In this document: positions 1-5,695 of the stretch, one piece after another | Layout of the letters: each line of letters begins with the position of its first letter | How positions within the stretch are numbered: the stretch's first letter is position 1 | NCBI GenBank assembly: GCA_031259345.1 | Contig: JAIRLQ010000364.1 | Location: 1-6,538, forward strand | Length of the DNA: 6,538 nucleotides | From: Treponema sp. | Lineage (GTDB): Bacteria; Spirochaetota; Spirochaetia; Treponematales; Breznakiellaceae | Reading direction: 5' to 3' | The notes under the pieces: generated by a model | The model's input: the letters and a program-made list of their open reading frames with translations, nothing else | What the model was told of the DNA's origin: nothing | Databases searched by the model: none | Made by a program: the position numbers and the translations under genes

Positions 1-574
1 CTACCGTTGAACCGGCAAAGTCGTGGAAAGGGGTCGAAAGATTGGCAAGCCAGCCGCCGCCCCAAACCCAATGGCCGGAAATGGGATAAATAAAAGCTGA
101 AATAAAGCAGGTATAAATAAGGTACGATTTAAACTGGGTACGTTCCGCCATAGCCCCGGACACGATAGTGGCGGCAGTGGCCGCAAAAACTACCTGGAAA
201 AACCATGTTTTAAAGAAATTGCCGTTATCAATACTCACTTCCATGGGGCTATAGAAGAATTGATCGGTTCCGATTAATCCACCCAGGGCATCTTTCCCGT
301 ACATAAAGCCCCAGCCTAGAGCCCAATACACGATGGCGCCGAAGCAGAAATCCATGACATTCTTCATGGTGATATTGGTGGCGTTTTTCGCCCGGGTCAA
401 ACCGGTTTCAACCAAAGCAAAACCTGCCTGCATGATGAATACCAGGATAGCGCCGACGAACAGCCACACCACATCCAGAGAGAATCCTAGGGATTCAATA
501 CTCTCCTGGGCAAAAAGGGAAATACCCCCTACGCACAGAAAGAGCACCACCAAAATAAAAAACCTTTTGCGCAC
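1..574 (-). CDS. amt: Amt-family ammonium channel, N-terminal part (runs off the left edge)
   Basis: This encodes an ammonium transport channel of the Amt/MEP/Rh family in the cytoplasmic membrane, which takes up ammonium for assimilation. The window holds 191 codons; the family is usually 400-460 residues, so over half is missing beyond base 1. The start is a GTG at 574, chosen because AGGAGG at 583-588 sits 8 nt upstream. An ATG at 582-580 is in another frame. Residues 1-23 form a signal peptide (basic VRKR, a hydrophobic stretch, then LFAQ), as in E. coli AmtB, whose signal peptide is cleaved. Membrane segments follow near 34-56, 73-93, 124-143 and 150-170. Family marks are FQVVF (F126 and F130, matching AmtB F103 and F107), AER at 143-145, HWVWGGG at 168-174 (W171 matching W148) and HDFAGSTV (D185 matching D160). 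The gene has its own sigma54-type promoter and lies downstream of a NifA-like regulator. A glnK partner, if present, would be outside the window. Family assignment is firm. Confidence 0.95.
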   Translation of the reverse strand, partial: MRKRFFILVVLFLCVGGISLFAQESIESLGFSLDVVWLFVGAILVFIMQAGFALVETGLTRAKNATNITMKNVMDFCFGAIVYWALGWGFMYGKDALGGLIGTDQFFYSPMEVSIDNGNFFKTWFFQVVFAATAATIVSGAMAERTQFKSYLIYTCFISAFIYPISGHWVWGGGWLANLSTPFHDFAGSTV

Positions 575-582
575 TTTTCCAT

Positions 583-588
583 CCTCCT
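583..588 (-). promoter_or_regulatory. Ribosome binding site that decides the GTG start of amt
   Basis: The minus strand reads AGGAGG here, a full Shine-Dalgarno match 8 nt before the GTG at 574-572. It matters because the only nearby ATG (582-580) touches this site, is out of frame with the Amt protein, and would be too close to be used. Confidence 0.8.
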
Positions 589-617
589 ATTAAACTTTTA
601 TCAGTTACAGTCTGTTT

Positions 618-634
618 AGCAGGAACCGTGCCAA
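618..634 (-). promoter_or_regulatory. Sigma54 (-24/-12) promoter of amt
   Basis: The minus strand reads TTGGCACGGTTCCTGCT from 634 to 618. The sigma54 consensus is TTGGCACG-N4-TTGC(A/T). The -24 half is exact and the -12 half has CTGCT, with the invariant GC kept. The GG (632-631) and GC (620-619) are separated by the required 10 bp. Transcription would start near 607, giving a leader of about 33 nt before the GTG. Sigma54 promoters need an AAA+ activator, and one of that family is encoded immediately upstream. The control of amt genes by nitrogen status through sigma54 is known in many bacteria; use of this site here is inferred. Confidence 0.8.
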
Positions 635-680
635 GTGGCTTTATAAACTTAAATAAATTATGAAAAACGGATAACGCCGG

Positions 681-712
681 GAAAAAAGAACCGAAAGGCG
701 TATTCAGCGCCT
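681..712 (-). terminator. Weak candidate terminator after the nifA-like gene
   Basis: On the minus strand AGGCG (712-708) and CGCCT (700-696) can pair around a 7-nt loop. The next bases are TTCGGTTC and then six T (687-682). The stem is short, the T run is about 8 nt away, and it lies some 130 nt past the stop codon, so it is only a candidate. A T6 run at 817-822, just after the stop, is an alternative without a good stem. Confidence 0.3.
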
Positions 713-843
713 AATTTCATACAAAAAGGTAGCGTTAAATTCGGCCCACGGCCCCGGAGGTTTTAGAGAATTGCCGTCAAAAATATTTTTAAAATAAGAT
801 TTAGTTGATTTTCCAACAAAAAAGTAGTCTTTTAAACAAAGTC

Positions 844-2409
844 CTACATTTTTGTCGCCCTGTAGAGCCGCCAATTGATGCCATAATGACGCATCCTAAG
901 CCCCATCTGCCGTTCGGTAATGCCCAGGTGGCGGGCGGCGGCGGCCATATTGCCGTTGGTAATCTTTAGGGCTTCTACAATAAGTTCTTTTTCCAGCCGG
1001 GAAAGGGCTGCTTCCAATGTGGAAGTAGGCCCGGTATTGGTGGACACCGCGGACTGCAGGCTTGGCGGCAGATTATACGAATGTATCACCTCGTCAGTGG
1101 AAAGAATCACCGCCCGCTCAATACAGTTTTCAAGTTCCCGTATATTGCCCGGCCAGGAATAGCTGGTAAGCAGATCAATAGCCGGGGTAGAAATGCGCTT
1201 AATCGGCTTGTTGTTTTTTTCGGCGTATTTTTCGGTAAAATAATCCGCCAGAAGAACAATATCGCTTTTGCGTTCCCTAAGCGAGGGAAGATGTATCGGT
1301 ACTACATTAAGCCGGTAATAGAGGTCCTTACGAAAACGCCCGGAACGGACTTCTTCTTCCAGGTTCCGGTTGGTGGCGGCTATTACCCGGACGTCAACCT
1401 TGACGGTTTTGTTTCCCCCAACCCGTTCCAGTTCCCGTTCCTGCAGCACCCTAAGGAGTTTTACCTGAATCTGCTGGGGAATATCGCCGATTACGTCCAA
1501 AAAAATCGTACCCTGGTTAGCCATTTCAAAACGGCCTATGCGCTGGATCATGGCGCCGGTAAAAGCTCCTTTTTCGTGTCCAAACAGTTCGCTTTCGATA
1601 ATGGATTCGGGCAGGGCGGCACAGTTGGTTTTTATAAGCGCCGACGATGCCCTTTTTGAAAGTCTGTGAAGCTCGGCGGCAACCAGTTCTTTACCCGTGC
1701 CGCTTTCACCGGTAATAAGCACCGTGGCGTCGCTGGGCGCTACCTGAAGAATCATCTCGTAAACCTGGCGCATTGCCCCGGAAGTTCCGATAATTTCGGA
1801 ACCCGCGTCAAGTTTGCCCTGAACGCCGTGTCCGGCTTCATGGTCATCCTGCCTGACATGGCCGCTTTCCGCAATCTGTTCCCTAAGCCGTACGGAGTCC
1901 GCTATTATGGCGGCAACTTTTTCCAAAAAGGATTTGTCCCGGGCCATGTACGCGTTTCTTTCCCTGGGATTTTCGCTCTGAATCCAGCGTTCCGCGGAAA
2001 GCGTACCTATCACCGAGCCTGACGAACGGATAGGCACACAATAAAAGCTAAGCCCCTTCATGTCCTGCCTGGTGCGGTTTTTTGCGCGGTTAAGAAAGCG
2101 GTTTTCTTTGGAAAGATCCGGCGCGACAAAGGCTGCCCCGGACTCAAACACATGCCCGACCAGCCCCTCTCCCAGGCGGTAAACCCCCCGCTTCTTTTCT
2201 TCCGGGGAAAGCCCAAAGGCTTCCTCAATTTTAAGCATCCCGGTCTTCCGGTCCAAAAGGGTTACCATACCGCGGGTAAGGGCGGTACGGTTCTCCAGCA
2301 GGGACAAAAGCGGCCCCAACGCGGTGCGTAATTCTACATATTTGTCAAAAGTGCGAATTATCTCAAACAGGATTTCATATTCTTCTATTGCAGCATCGGC
2401 AGTTTCCAT
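844..2409 (-). CDS. nifA: NifA-like sigma54-dependent transcriptional activator (GAF, AAA+, Fis HTH) with Walker B Glu-to-Val change
   Basis: This is a bacterial enhancer-binding protein of 521 residues. Its order is a GAF sensor domain (about 10-180), a short linker, the AAA+ sigma54-interaction domain (about 203-440) and a Fis-type helix-turn-helix (about 470-512). Visible motifs are Walker A GESGTGKE (234-241), the switch asparagine N262, the sigma54 contact loop GAFTGA (281-286), sensor I ATN (345-347), arginine fingers R360 and R366, and sensor II WPGNIRELEN (419-428). The ending LGITERQMGLRMRHYGI resembles NifA. The cysteine cluster of oxygen-sensitive proteobacterial NifA is absent. 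Walker B reads FLDVIGD instead of FLDEIGD: the catalytic glutamate is V306 (codon GTA). The start is the ATG at 2409; the longer open frame to 2490 enters the tRNA-Arg gene and has no other start codon. No Shine-Dalgarno is seen. The gene lies upstream of a sigma54-driven amt, so a nitrogen role is likely. Family is firm; the exact NifA identity is likely rather than proven. Confidence 0.88.
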   Translation of the reverse strand: METADAAIEEYEILFEIIRTFDKYVELRTALGPLLSLLENRTALTRGMVTLLDRKTGMLKIEEAFGLSPEEKKRGVYRLGEGLVGHVFESGAAFVAPDLSKENRFLNRAKNRTRQDMKGLSFYCVPIRSSGSVIGTLSAERWIQSENPRERNAYMARDKSFLEKVAAIIADSVRLREQIAESGHVRQDDHEAGHGVQGKLDAGSEIIGTSGAMRQVYEMILQVAPSDATVLITGESGTGKELVAAELHRLSKRASSALIKTNCAALPESIIESELFGHEKGAFTGAMIQRIGRFEMANQGTIFLDVIGDIPQQIQVKLLRVLQERELERVGGNKTVKVDVRVIAATNRNLEEEVRSGRFRKDLYYRLNVVPIHLPSLRERKSDIVLLADYFTEKYAEKNNKPIKRISTPAIDLLTSYSWPGNIRELENCIERAVILSTDEVIHSYNLPPSLQSAVSTNTGPTSTLEAALSRLEKELIVEALKITNGNMAAAARHLGITERQMGLRMRHYGINWRLYRATKM

Positions 2410-2414
2410 GCCAA

Positions 2415-2444
2415 ATAATACTACGTTTTTGTAGGAATTGGCAA
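2415..2444 (-). promoter_or_regulatory. Candidate promoter of the nifA-like gene
   Basis: The minus strand has TTGCCA (2444-2439), an 18-nt spacer and TATTAT (2420-2415), resembling sigma70 -35 and -10 boxes. The start codon at 2409 is only 5 nt after the -10 box, so the transcript would start at or beside the ATG and be leaderless. This fits the lack of a ribosome site but could be chance. Co-transcription with the tRNA-Arg gene 54 bp upstream is the alternative. Confidence 0.3.
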
Positions 2445-2463
2445 GAGGGGCTGCCCTAACTAT

Positions 2464-2535
2464 TGACCCTAGACGGAATCGAACCATCATAACAAGCTTA
2501 GAAGGCTTGGGCTCTATCCATTGAGCTATAGGGCC
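2464..2535 (-). tRNA. tRNA-Arg, anticodon TCT
   Basis: A complete 72-nt cloverleaf reads on the minus strand. The acceptor GGCCCTA pairs with TAGGGTC (one G-T wobble). The D arm is GCTC/GAGC, the anticodon stem is CAAGC/GCTTG with loop CTTCTAA, and the T arm is GATGG/CCGTC with loop TTCGATT. The anticodon is TCT, reading AGA (and possibly AGG) arginine codons. The discriminator is A at 2464 and CCA is not encoded, so it must be added after transcription. It lies 154 nt after tRNA-Cys and 54 nt before the nifA-like start. Confidence 0.96.
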
Positions 2536-2581
2536 ATTTGTTGGAATGCCCGGGGCCTTAATGCCGGCCGGTCACCCCTCT

Positions 2582-2597
2582 TAGTCTTAGAAGACTA
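2582..2597. repeat. Perfect 16-bp palindrome at the tRNA-Arg promoter
   Basis: TAGTCTT and AAGACTA arms flank a 2-bp centre, giving 7 perfect base pairs. It overlaps the candidate -10 box and the expected start of transcription of tRNA-Arg, where a repressor operator or an RNA hairpin could act. Function is unknown. Confidence 0.55.
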
Positions 2598-2622
2598 TAG
2601 CATAGAAAGCTTCTTTATGGAA
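2594..2622 (-). promoter_or_regulatory. Candidate promoter of tRNA-Arg
   Basis: The minus strand has TTCCAT (2622-2617), a 17-nt spacer and TATAGT (2599-2594). The -10 is preceded by TGC, making an extended -10 (TGnTATAGT) that can offset the poor -35. Transcription would begin near 2587, leaving a GC-rich leader of about 50 nt before the tRNA. Confidence 0.4.
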
Positions 2623-2643
2623 GCCCGGTTCCGCGCCGGGTTT
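2621..2643. repeat. GC-rich inverted repeat between the two tRNA genes
   Basis: CCCGG (2624-2628) and CCGGG (2636-2640) pair around a 7-nt loop, with flanking AA/TT pairs. It could help end tRNA-Cys transcription on the minus strand, but no T run follows there, so no terminator is claimed. It overlaps the start of the tRNA-Arg -35 candidate. Confidence 0.4.
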
Positions 2644-2689
2644 AGCAGTTCTTACAGTAAATAAGATAAAGAATTATGAAATAAACAAA

Positions 2690-2761
2690 AGGCGCCGAAC
2701 AGAATCGAACTGTTGCATAATGGTTTTGCAGACCACTCCCTTACCGCTTGGGTACGGCGCC
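2690..2761 (-). tRNA. tRNA-Cys, anticodon GCA
   Basis: A complete 72-nt cloverleaf reads on the minus strand. The acceptor GGCGCCG pairs fully with CGGCGCC. The D arm is CCC/GGG, the anticodon stem is GTGGT/ACCAT with loop CTGCAAA, and the T arm is AACAG/CTGTT with loop TTCGATT. The anticodon is GCA, reading both cysteine codons. The discriminator base is U (A at 2690 on the plus strand), the usual identity base for tRNA-Cys. CCA is not encoded. A T-rich stretch follows the gene. Confidence 0.97.
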
Positions 2762-2781
2762 ATATTAACTGTTTTAAGAAG

Positions 2782-2809
2782 CTTTCCAAAAACTGAAGTT
2801 TTGGGAAAG
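2782..2809. repeat. 28-nt long-stem inverted repeat in the tRNA-Cys leader
   Basis: Two 13-nt arms pair at 12 of 13 positions around a 2-nt centre (minus-strand arms CTTTCCCAAAACT and AGTTTTTGGAAAG, one C-T mismatch). If the upstream promoter candidate is right, this hairpin forms the very 5' part of the pre-tRNA-Cys transcript. No T run follows it on the minus strand, so it does not look like a terminator. Confidence 0.6.
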
Positions 2810-2817
2810 ACTCTTAT

Positions 2818-2846
2818 ATATTAGCAAAAAAAGGACGCTGTGTCCA
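2818..2846 (-). promoter_or_regulatory. Candidate promoter of tRNA-Cys, overlapping the operon terminator
   Basis: The minus strand has TGGACA (2846-2841; 5 of 6 match to TTGACA), a 17-nt spacer and TAATAT (2823-2818). Transcription would start near 2811, giving a leader of about 50 nt. The -35 box lies on one arm of the terminator stem and the T run lies in the spacer. Confidence 0.45.
2826..2845 (-). terminator. Rho-independent terminator of the nucleoside operon
   Basis: On the minus strand GGAC (2845-2842) pairs with GTCC (2836-2833) around a 5-nt loop, followed directly by seven T (2832-2826). It lies 27 nt after the deoD stop codon. The stem is short (4 bp) but the T run is uninterrupted and the position is right. 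Confidence 0.55.
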
Positions 2847-2872
2847 GTAAATTTCGTCGGGAGTTTGCCGCT

Positions 2873-3613
2873 CTACCCCGCGAAACTTAGCCCTATCCTA
2901 AACATGTTGACCAGGGAGGTCTGACGCTCCGCCGCGCTAAGACTGTGGCCTGTTACATTGGAGTCCGAACAGGCAAGGACGGTAAGCGCCTTTTTACGCA
3001 GATACGCGGCGTTGCAGTAAAGGGCATAGGATTCCATATCCGTGGCAAGGCAGCCCATACGCGCCCATTTCTGCCAGCCCTCGCTGCCTTCGGCGCTATA
3101 AAGGGAAAAAAGGTCCGATGAAAACACATTCCCAACAATAAAGCGGCAGCCAATGGAACGGGCGGCGGCGACGCCTTTTTCCAAAAGGCCGTAATCGGCG
3201 CAGGCGGAAAATGTCCCGTCCAGGTGATACTGGGCGGCATAGGCGGAATTGGTGGACGAGGCAAGGGCAAACACAATATCCCCCAGTTCCAGCTCTTTTA
3301 CCATACCGCCGCAAGTTCCCAGGCGGATAATATTCTCTACCCCGTAATGGGAATACAGTTCATAAGAATAAATGCCAATGCTGGGCGCGCCCATGCCGGA
3401 ACCCATTACCGAGACGGGCCGCCCTTCCCACAAACCGGTAAAACCAAACATATTCCGCACAGAATTCCACTGTTTGACATTTTCCAGATATGTTTTGGCA
3501 ATATGCTGTGCCCTTAAAGGATCGCCGGGCATTAGCACAGTCTTTGCGATATCTGTGGGCAATGCCGCATTGTGCGGCGTCCCTTCATCTTCTTTATAAA
3601 TATCCTGAATCAT
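2873..3613 (-). CDS. deoD: Purine nucleoside phosphorylase, DeoD type
   Basis: This cytoplasmic enzyme splits purine (deoxy)nucleosides with phosphate into the free base and (deoxy)ribose-1-phosphate. The protein has 246 residues, close to the 235-240 usual for the hexameric DeoD family. Counterparts of E. coli active-site residues are visible: H14 (H4), G30 and R34 in MPGDPLRA (G20, R24), R53 (R43), R97 (R87), F164 in GNVFSSDLF (F159), M193 and E194 in DMES (M180, E181), D217 in CSDS (D204) and R230 in SAAERQ (R217). T100 replaces S90 and D192 replaces E179; both are conservative. The N-terminus is about 10 residues longer than in E. coli. The ATG at 3613 is supported by AGGAG 7 nt upstream. 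Its ATGA overlaps the stop of the upstream permease by 4 nt, so it is the last gene of the nucleoside importer operon and the obvious user of the imported substrate. Confidence 0.95.
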   Translation of the reverse strand: MIQDIYKEDEGTPHNAALPTDIAKTVLMPGDPLRAQHIAKTYLENVKQWNSVRNMFGFTGLWEGRPVSVMGSGMGAPSIGIYSYELYSHYGVENIIRLGTCGGMVKELELGDIVFALASSTNSAYAAQYHLDGTFSACADYGLLEKGVAAARSIGCRFIVGNVFSSDLFSLYSAEGSEGWQKWARMGCLATDMESYALYCNAAYLRKKALTVLACSDSNVTGHSLSAAERQTSLVNMFRIGLSFAG

Positions 3614-4527
3614 AGACCCGCTCCTTTATCATAAGGCTGTCCCGAGGCCCGGGGGGCATAGTCTTTGCCGCTAAACACAATAAGGGTAATAAGGGTAATA
3701 AGATACGGCATAAGACTAAAAAGTTCCGAGGGCAGGGATTTAAGTACATCTATATTGATAATGTTTACCGCCAGGGAGGATGAAGCGCCAAAGAGAAAAC
3801 TTGAACCCAAAATTCCCAGGGGAAGCCAGCGGCCAAAAGAAACCGCCGCCAGGGCAATAAAACCCTTGCCGTTGATGGTGCTCACCGTATACTGGATATC
3901 CTGGGTAAGAACGATACAAGCTCCGGCGATTCCCGCCAGTATCCCGGAAATAAGCACCGCTATATAGCGGATGCGGATGACATTAACCCCGGCGGAAGCC
4001 AGGGCATGGGGGTGCTCCCCCGCGGCCCGGAGCCTTAAGCCCCAGGGGCGTTTATAGAGCATAAACCAGGCAGCCGCAAGGATGATAAGGGCAATCCACG
4101 CCGTAGGGTAAATGCCGCCAAAGCCTGACTGCATGCCCATACGGTAGTTTTGGCTGCGATCCATACGGAAGAGGAGCTGGCAGAAAAACACCGTGATTCC
4201 GTTGGAGAGGAGGTTGATCCCCGTACCGGAGATCACCTGATCGGCCCTAAGGGTGATGGAAGCAAAGGCATGGATAAACGAAAAAAGGCAGCCCGCCAGG
4301 GCGGCCAGGACAAAGGCCAGGGGGATGGAAAAGCCGATGGTGGTCTCAAGGAGCACATGGGTAGTGGCGGCGGTCATGGCGCCGATGGCCATGAGACCTT
4401 CCAGGGCTATGTTTACCACACCCGCCCGTTCGCAGATCATACCGCCCGTAGCGGCAATGAGGATGGGGGCAACTATCATCAGGGTTGAGGGAAGCATATT
4501 CCAAATAACTTTAAAAAATTCAACCAT
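3610..4527 (-). CDS. nupQ: Nucleoside ABC importer permease, NupQ/PnrE-like (BPD_transp_2)
   Basis: This is an integral membrane subunit of a nucleoside uptake ABC transporter. It has 305 residues, the usual size of the shorter permease in NupOPQ-type systems. Hydrophobic segments lie near 12-30, 40-58, 64-90, 104-120, 142-158, 188-207, 222-232, 236-256 and 270-287. GVVNIALEGLM (36-46) is a family hallmark, and AGEHPHALASAG (169-180) is the likely cytoplasmic coupling loop that touches the ATPase. The ATG at 4527 follows GAGGG with 8 nt spacing and overlaps the upstream permease by 8 nt; its end overlaps deoD by 4 nt. The exact substrate cannot be read from the permease alone, but the linked deoD favours purine nucleosides, as in the treponemal PnrA system. 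A 9-bp tandem repeat encodes the LITLIT stretch near the C-terminus. Confidence 0.92.
   Translation of the reverse strand: MVEFFKVIWNMLPSTLMIVAPILIAATGGMICERAGVVNIALEGLMAIGAMTAATTHVLLETTIGFSIPLAFVLAALAGCLFSFIHAFASITLRADQVISGTGINLLSNGITVFFCQLLFRMDRSQNYRMGMQSGFGGIYPTAWIALIILAAAWFMLYKRPWGLRLRAAGEHPHALASAGVNVIRIRYIAVLISGILAGIAGACIVLTQDIQYTVSTINGKGFIALAAVSFGRWLPLGILGSSFLFGASSSLAVNIINIDVLKSLPSELFSLMPYLITLITLIVFSGKDYAPRASGQPYDKGAGL
3679..3702. repeat. 9-bp tandem repeat inside the nupQ-like gene
   Basis: AATAAGGGT on the plus strand is repeated 2.7 times without a mismatch. On the coding strand each unit adds three codons (Leu-Ile-Thr) within the last membrane helix, so copy-number change would keep the frame. 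Confidence 0.8.
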
Positions 4528-5695
4528 TGCCGGAACCCTCTTTGTCCGGTACGGACGCGGACACCGGCAGGGCGGCTTCCCCGGTTCTTTCTTTACGCGC
4601 TTTTTCCTTCATTTGCCATTCGATGATGAGCCTCACCCCCGCCCTAAGGGAGATAAAAACCACCACAAGGCCCAAAATTATCGAGGTGATGTCTTTGGGG
4701 ATCTGCCGGGACTGCATGAGGGGCTGGGCCGATTTAAGCACTCCAAAAAGCAGCCCCGCCAGAACTATGCCCCAGGCGCCGGAATTGCCTACCAGGGCTA
4801 CGGCAATGCCGTCAAAGCCGTAGCCGTCCTGCACCGAGAGAACCCGGCCGGCGCTAAAGCTGCCCAAAGAAACAATGGCCCCCGCAAGGCCGGCAAAAGC
4901 CCCGGAAATCGCCATAGCGCCGGTGATGCTGCCCTTTACGCCGATACCCCCGTAACGGGCAGCTTCCCTGTTAAACCCCGTTGCCCTTAAAGAATAGCCC
5001 AGGCGGGTTTTTTCCATAACAATCCAATAGAAAAAAACCGCCGCGATGGTAAACCAAATGCCGTAATTAAGCCGCGAATTATTGGTAATGACTTCCATAA
5101 ACGGACTCCGCAAAAGAGAAGTAGCGGGAAAAGGCGGCGTCTGGAAGGTATTGGAACCGGGGATGCGCATAGTCAAAATCCGGGAAAGGTACAGGGCTAT
5201 GTAATTCATCATAATTGTAGCCACCACTTCGGAAACGCTGAACTTCGCTTTTAAAAACCCTACGATGCCGCCCCAGAGAACCCCGGCGGCGAGGGCCGCA
5301 AAAACAGCCAATACCCAGTGAAGCACCGGTATATGGGGGAAGTAAAGGGCCACAAACTGGGCGGCGGTAAGACCCGCCGCGTACTGCCCTTCGGCCCCGA
5401 TATTAAAAAGGCCGGTTCGGGCGGCAAAACCCATGGAAAGACCGCAGAGGATGAGGGGCATGGACACAACCAGCCATTCGCCAATATAGCGTGAGTTCCA
5501 GGTAAAGCGCCGCAAATCCCAGCCGGAGATTACCTGCAATATAGCCTGATACATGCCGCCGGGCTTCCGGCCTACGGCAATAATAAGGATGGTAGCCACC
5601 AGAAAGCCAAGGAACACCACAAACACCGACACAAGACCGTCGGAGGCGGTAAAAACTTCCAGGATCTTTTCTTTGAGGGTTCGATTTTCCTTCAT
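4520..5695 (-). CDS. nupP: Nucleoside ABC importer permease, NupP/PnrD-like (BPD_transp_2)
   Basis: This is the larger membrane subunit of the nucleoside importer, at 391 residues. TM1 lies at about 21-41 and is followed by an outside segment. The core helices lie near 73-92, 104-119, 124-147, 157-176, 211-228, 253-278, 293-320 and 337-360. The family motif TGLFNIGAEGQ is at 94-103 and the EAA-like coupling loop GFNREAARYGGI at 240-251, where the ATPase docks. A charged tail (361-391) ends the protein. The ATG at 5695 directly follows the TGA of the ATPase gene (TGAATG, no gap), with a GGGTGG ribosome site inside the end of that gene. Its own stop lies 8 nt inside the next permease. It should pair with that permease as a heterodimer. 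Family is firm; nucleoside specificity is inferred from family similarity and the linked phosphorylase. Confidence 0.93.
   Translation of the reverse strand: MKENRTLKEKILEVFTASDGLVSVFVVFLGFLVATILIIAVGRKPGGMYQAILQVISGWDLRRFTWNSRYIGEWLVVSMPLILCGLSMGFAARTGLFNIGAEGQYAAGLTAAQFVALYFPHIPVLHWVLAVFAALAAGVLWGGIVGFLKAKFSVSEVVATIMMNYIALYLSRILTMRIPGSNTFQTPPFPATSLLRSPFMEVITNNSRLNYGIWFTIAAVFFYWIVMEKTRLGYSLRATGFNREAARYGGIGVKGSITGAMAISGAFAGLAGAIVSLGSFSAGRVLSVQDGYGFDGIAVALVGNSGAWGIVLAGLLFGVLKSAQPLMQSRQIPKDITSIILGLVVVFISLRAGVRLIIEWQMKEKARKERTGEAALPVSASVPDKEGSGNG

Larger units (their letters stand above)
575..843. other. Intergenic control region between the nifA-like gene and amt
   Basis: This 269-bp gap holds the amt ribosome site, the sigma54 promoter and the weak terminator candidate. 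It becomes AT-rich toward the nifA-like stop codon. AGT-N10-ACA at 823-838 is one mismatch from the NifA upstream activator consensus TGT-N10-ACA, about 215 bp before the predicted start of transcription; a single near-match in AT-rich DNA is weak evidence. No small gene is supported here. Confidence 0.5.

Noticed and set aside
580..582. ATG as the start of amt
   Set aside because: It is out of frame with the Amt protein and lies against the Shine-Dalgarno sequence.
333..593. Plus-strand open frame opposite the start of amt
   Set aside because: It overlaps the Amt signal peptide, the first helices and the ribosome site in antisense and resembles no known protein.
1081..1659. Plus-strand open frame of 192 codons inside the nifA-like gene
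   Set aside because: It is antisense to a well-supported AAA+ domain, has no recognisable motif or ribosome site, and its composition follows from the coding strand's codon bias.
2621..2643. GC-rich inverted repeat as a terminator of tRNA-Cys
   Set aside because: On the transcribed strand no T run follows the stem, so it is listed only as a repeat.
4253..4990. Plus-strand open frame of 245 codons across the two permease genes
   Set aside because: It spans the antisense of two strongly recognised membrane proteins and their overlap; its basic, proline-rich translation looks like a shadow frame.
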